This document shows positions 22,821 to 23,542 of a stretch of 23,542 bases of DNA, in pieces (within the stretch, counting starts at the first letter, position 1; the number at the start of each line of letters is the position of its first letter). The notes beneath the pieces are model-generated. The model saw only the letters and a list, made by a program, of their open reading frames with translations, did no database searches and was not told the DNA's origin. Where the stretch lies: the NCBI GenBank assembly GCA_039812545.1, contig JBDIAR010000026.1, positions 1 to 23,542 on the forward strand, read 5' to 3'. Position numbers and translations under genes: made by a program. The stretch comes from JBDIAR01 sp039812545. Lineage in GTDB: Bacteria > Actinomycetota > Actinomycetes > Actinomycetales > Dermatophilaceae.

Positions 22821-23542
22821 CGCGGCCCACCCGCCCGCCCCAGGACGAACGTCTCCAGCATCGACAAGACGCGTTCCCGTGCGTCGGCGAGCACGCGTTC
22901 GACTCCGTCGATCGTGATCGGTTCGACGGCCAGCCCGGCGCAGGGATTGCACACCACCGCGATCGCGGCATACCGCAGGCCAGCCTCGACGGCGAGCGTG
23001 CACTCGGGTACTCCCGTCATCCCGGCCACGTGCGCTCCCAGCAGCCCCGCCATCCGGATCTCGGCCGGCGACTCGAACCGCGGCCCCTCGAACGCGGCAT
23101 ACACCCCGCCGTCCCGCAGTCCCCGCCCGCCGGCCCGGGCGGCGTCCAGCAGCTCCGACCGCAGGTCCGGGTGGTAGGCGGCGCTCACGTCGACGTGCAC
23201 GACACCCTCGGGCCCCGATCCGTCGTGGAAGGTCAGGACCCGGGTCTTGGTGAAATCGAGGAAGTCGTCCAGGCATACCAGATCCCCGTCGGCGAGGCTC
23301 GGGTCGATGCTGCCCACGGCATTGATCGCCAGCACGTCCTGGCAGCCCGCCGCTCGCAATGCGGCGACATTGGCTCGGTAGTTGATCCGGTGCGGCGGGA
23401 CGGTATGGCCCGGGCCGTGGCGGGGGAGGAAGACCACCGGGAGCCCGTGCCAGGTGCCGTGGGTCAGCTGCGCCGTGCCGTATGCCGTGTCGGCCCGATC
23501 CGTGCGCGCGCCCTCCAGCGGGGCGAGTTCGGCGAACCCGGT
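22817..23542 (-). CDS. Purine/methylthioinosine phosphorylase, 5' end outside window
   Basis: Partial gene; 241 C-terminal residues are visible and the start lies beyond the window edge. It belongs to the PNP/MTAP family. The phosphate- and sugar-site motif is FLPRHGPGHTVPPHRINYRA, then AINAVGSIDP, FLDFTKTRVLTF, YAAFEGPRFESPAEIRM, AGMTGVPECTLAVEAGL and AVVCNPCAGL. In adenine-specific MTA phosphorylases the last motif has Asp (ATDYD-like) for the 6-amino group. Here it is Asn, as in phosphorylases that use 6-oxopurines such as methylthioinosine. With the deaminase encoded next, this suggests a two-step route to hypoxanthine and methylthioribose-1-phosphate. It heads the visible operon. Confidence 0.88.
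   Translation of the reverse strand, partial: TGFAELAPLEGARTDRADTAYGTAQLTHGTWHGLPVVFLPRHGPGHTVPPHRINYRANVAALRAAGCQDVLAINAVGSIDPSLADGDLVCLDDFLDFTKTRVLTFHDGSGPEGVVHVDVSAAYHPDLRSELLDAARAGGRGLRDGGVYAAFEGPRFESPAEIRMAGLLGAHVAGMTGVPECTLAVEAGLRYAAIAVVCNPCAGLAVEPITIDGVERVLADARERVLSMLETFVLGRAGGPR

Overview
The window is high-G+C, gene-dense DNA from an actinobacterium. The glnA2-glnE pair beside panB and map, a DevR/DevS(DosR/DosS)-type two-component system, GTG starts, and the near absence of leader sequences point that way. The codon use and gene set suggest the Micrococcales, possibly a Dermatophilaceae/Intrasporangiaceae-like lineage, but no rRNA or other firm taxonomic marker is present.

Layout. 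(1) 1-4228, plus strand: a secreted lipoprotein of unknown role; a 282-bp spacer with striking palindromic repeats; a small metallo-beta-lactamase-fold hydrolase; and an ATPase/permease pair of an ABC-2-like exporter. (2) 4256-6378: methionine aminopeptidase (minus), a 68-residue conserved small protein (plus) and panB (minus), separated by hairpins between convergent ends. (3) 6493-10867, plus: a glutamine synthetase of the GlnA2 type, preceded by a GlnR-like site, and the bifunctional GS adenylyltransferase glnE. (4) 10987-15104, plus: an MFS exporter, a DosR-like response regulator, a small Usp-like protein with a possible DosR box, and a two-GAF histidine kinase that keeps the DosS haem ligands. 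(5) 15129-19953, minus: a BMP-family nucleoside ABC importer in the order lipoprotein, permease, permease, ATPase, with a 17-bp perfect hairpin after the lipoprotein gene. (6) 20190-23542, minus: a tightly overlapped operon of a methylthioinosine/purine nucleoside phosphorylase (cut by the window end), an MTA/SAH-deaminase-like amidohydrolase, a DUF985 cupin and an SDR oxidoreductase.

How the parts fit. Regions 5 and 6 together look like nucleoside uptake plus methylthioadenosine/purine salvage. Region 3 is nitrogen assimilation or polyamine glutamylation with its control enzyme. Region 4 is an oxygen/NO-type sensing circuit. Most genes that start a transcription unit have a TANNNT -10 element placed 6-7 nt before the start codon, so leaderless mRNA seems to be the rule here.

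The most unusual signal is not a gene. The heptamer GGCATAC (or GTATGCC) occurs 46 times by hand count. About two would be expected from base composition. It occurs on both strands, in several reading frames and between genes, and it often forces rare codons (ATA, GCA, TAT, GTA).
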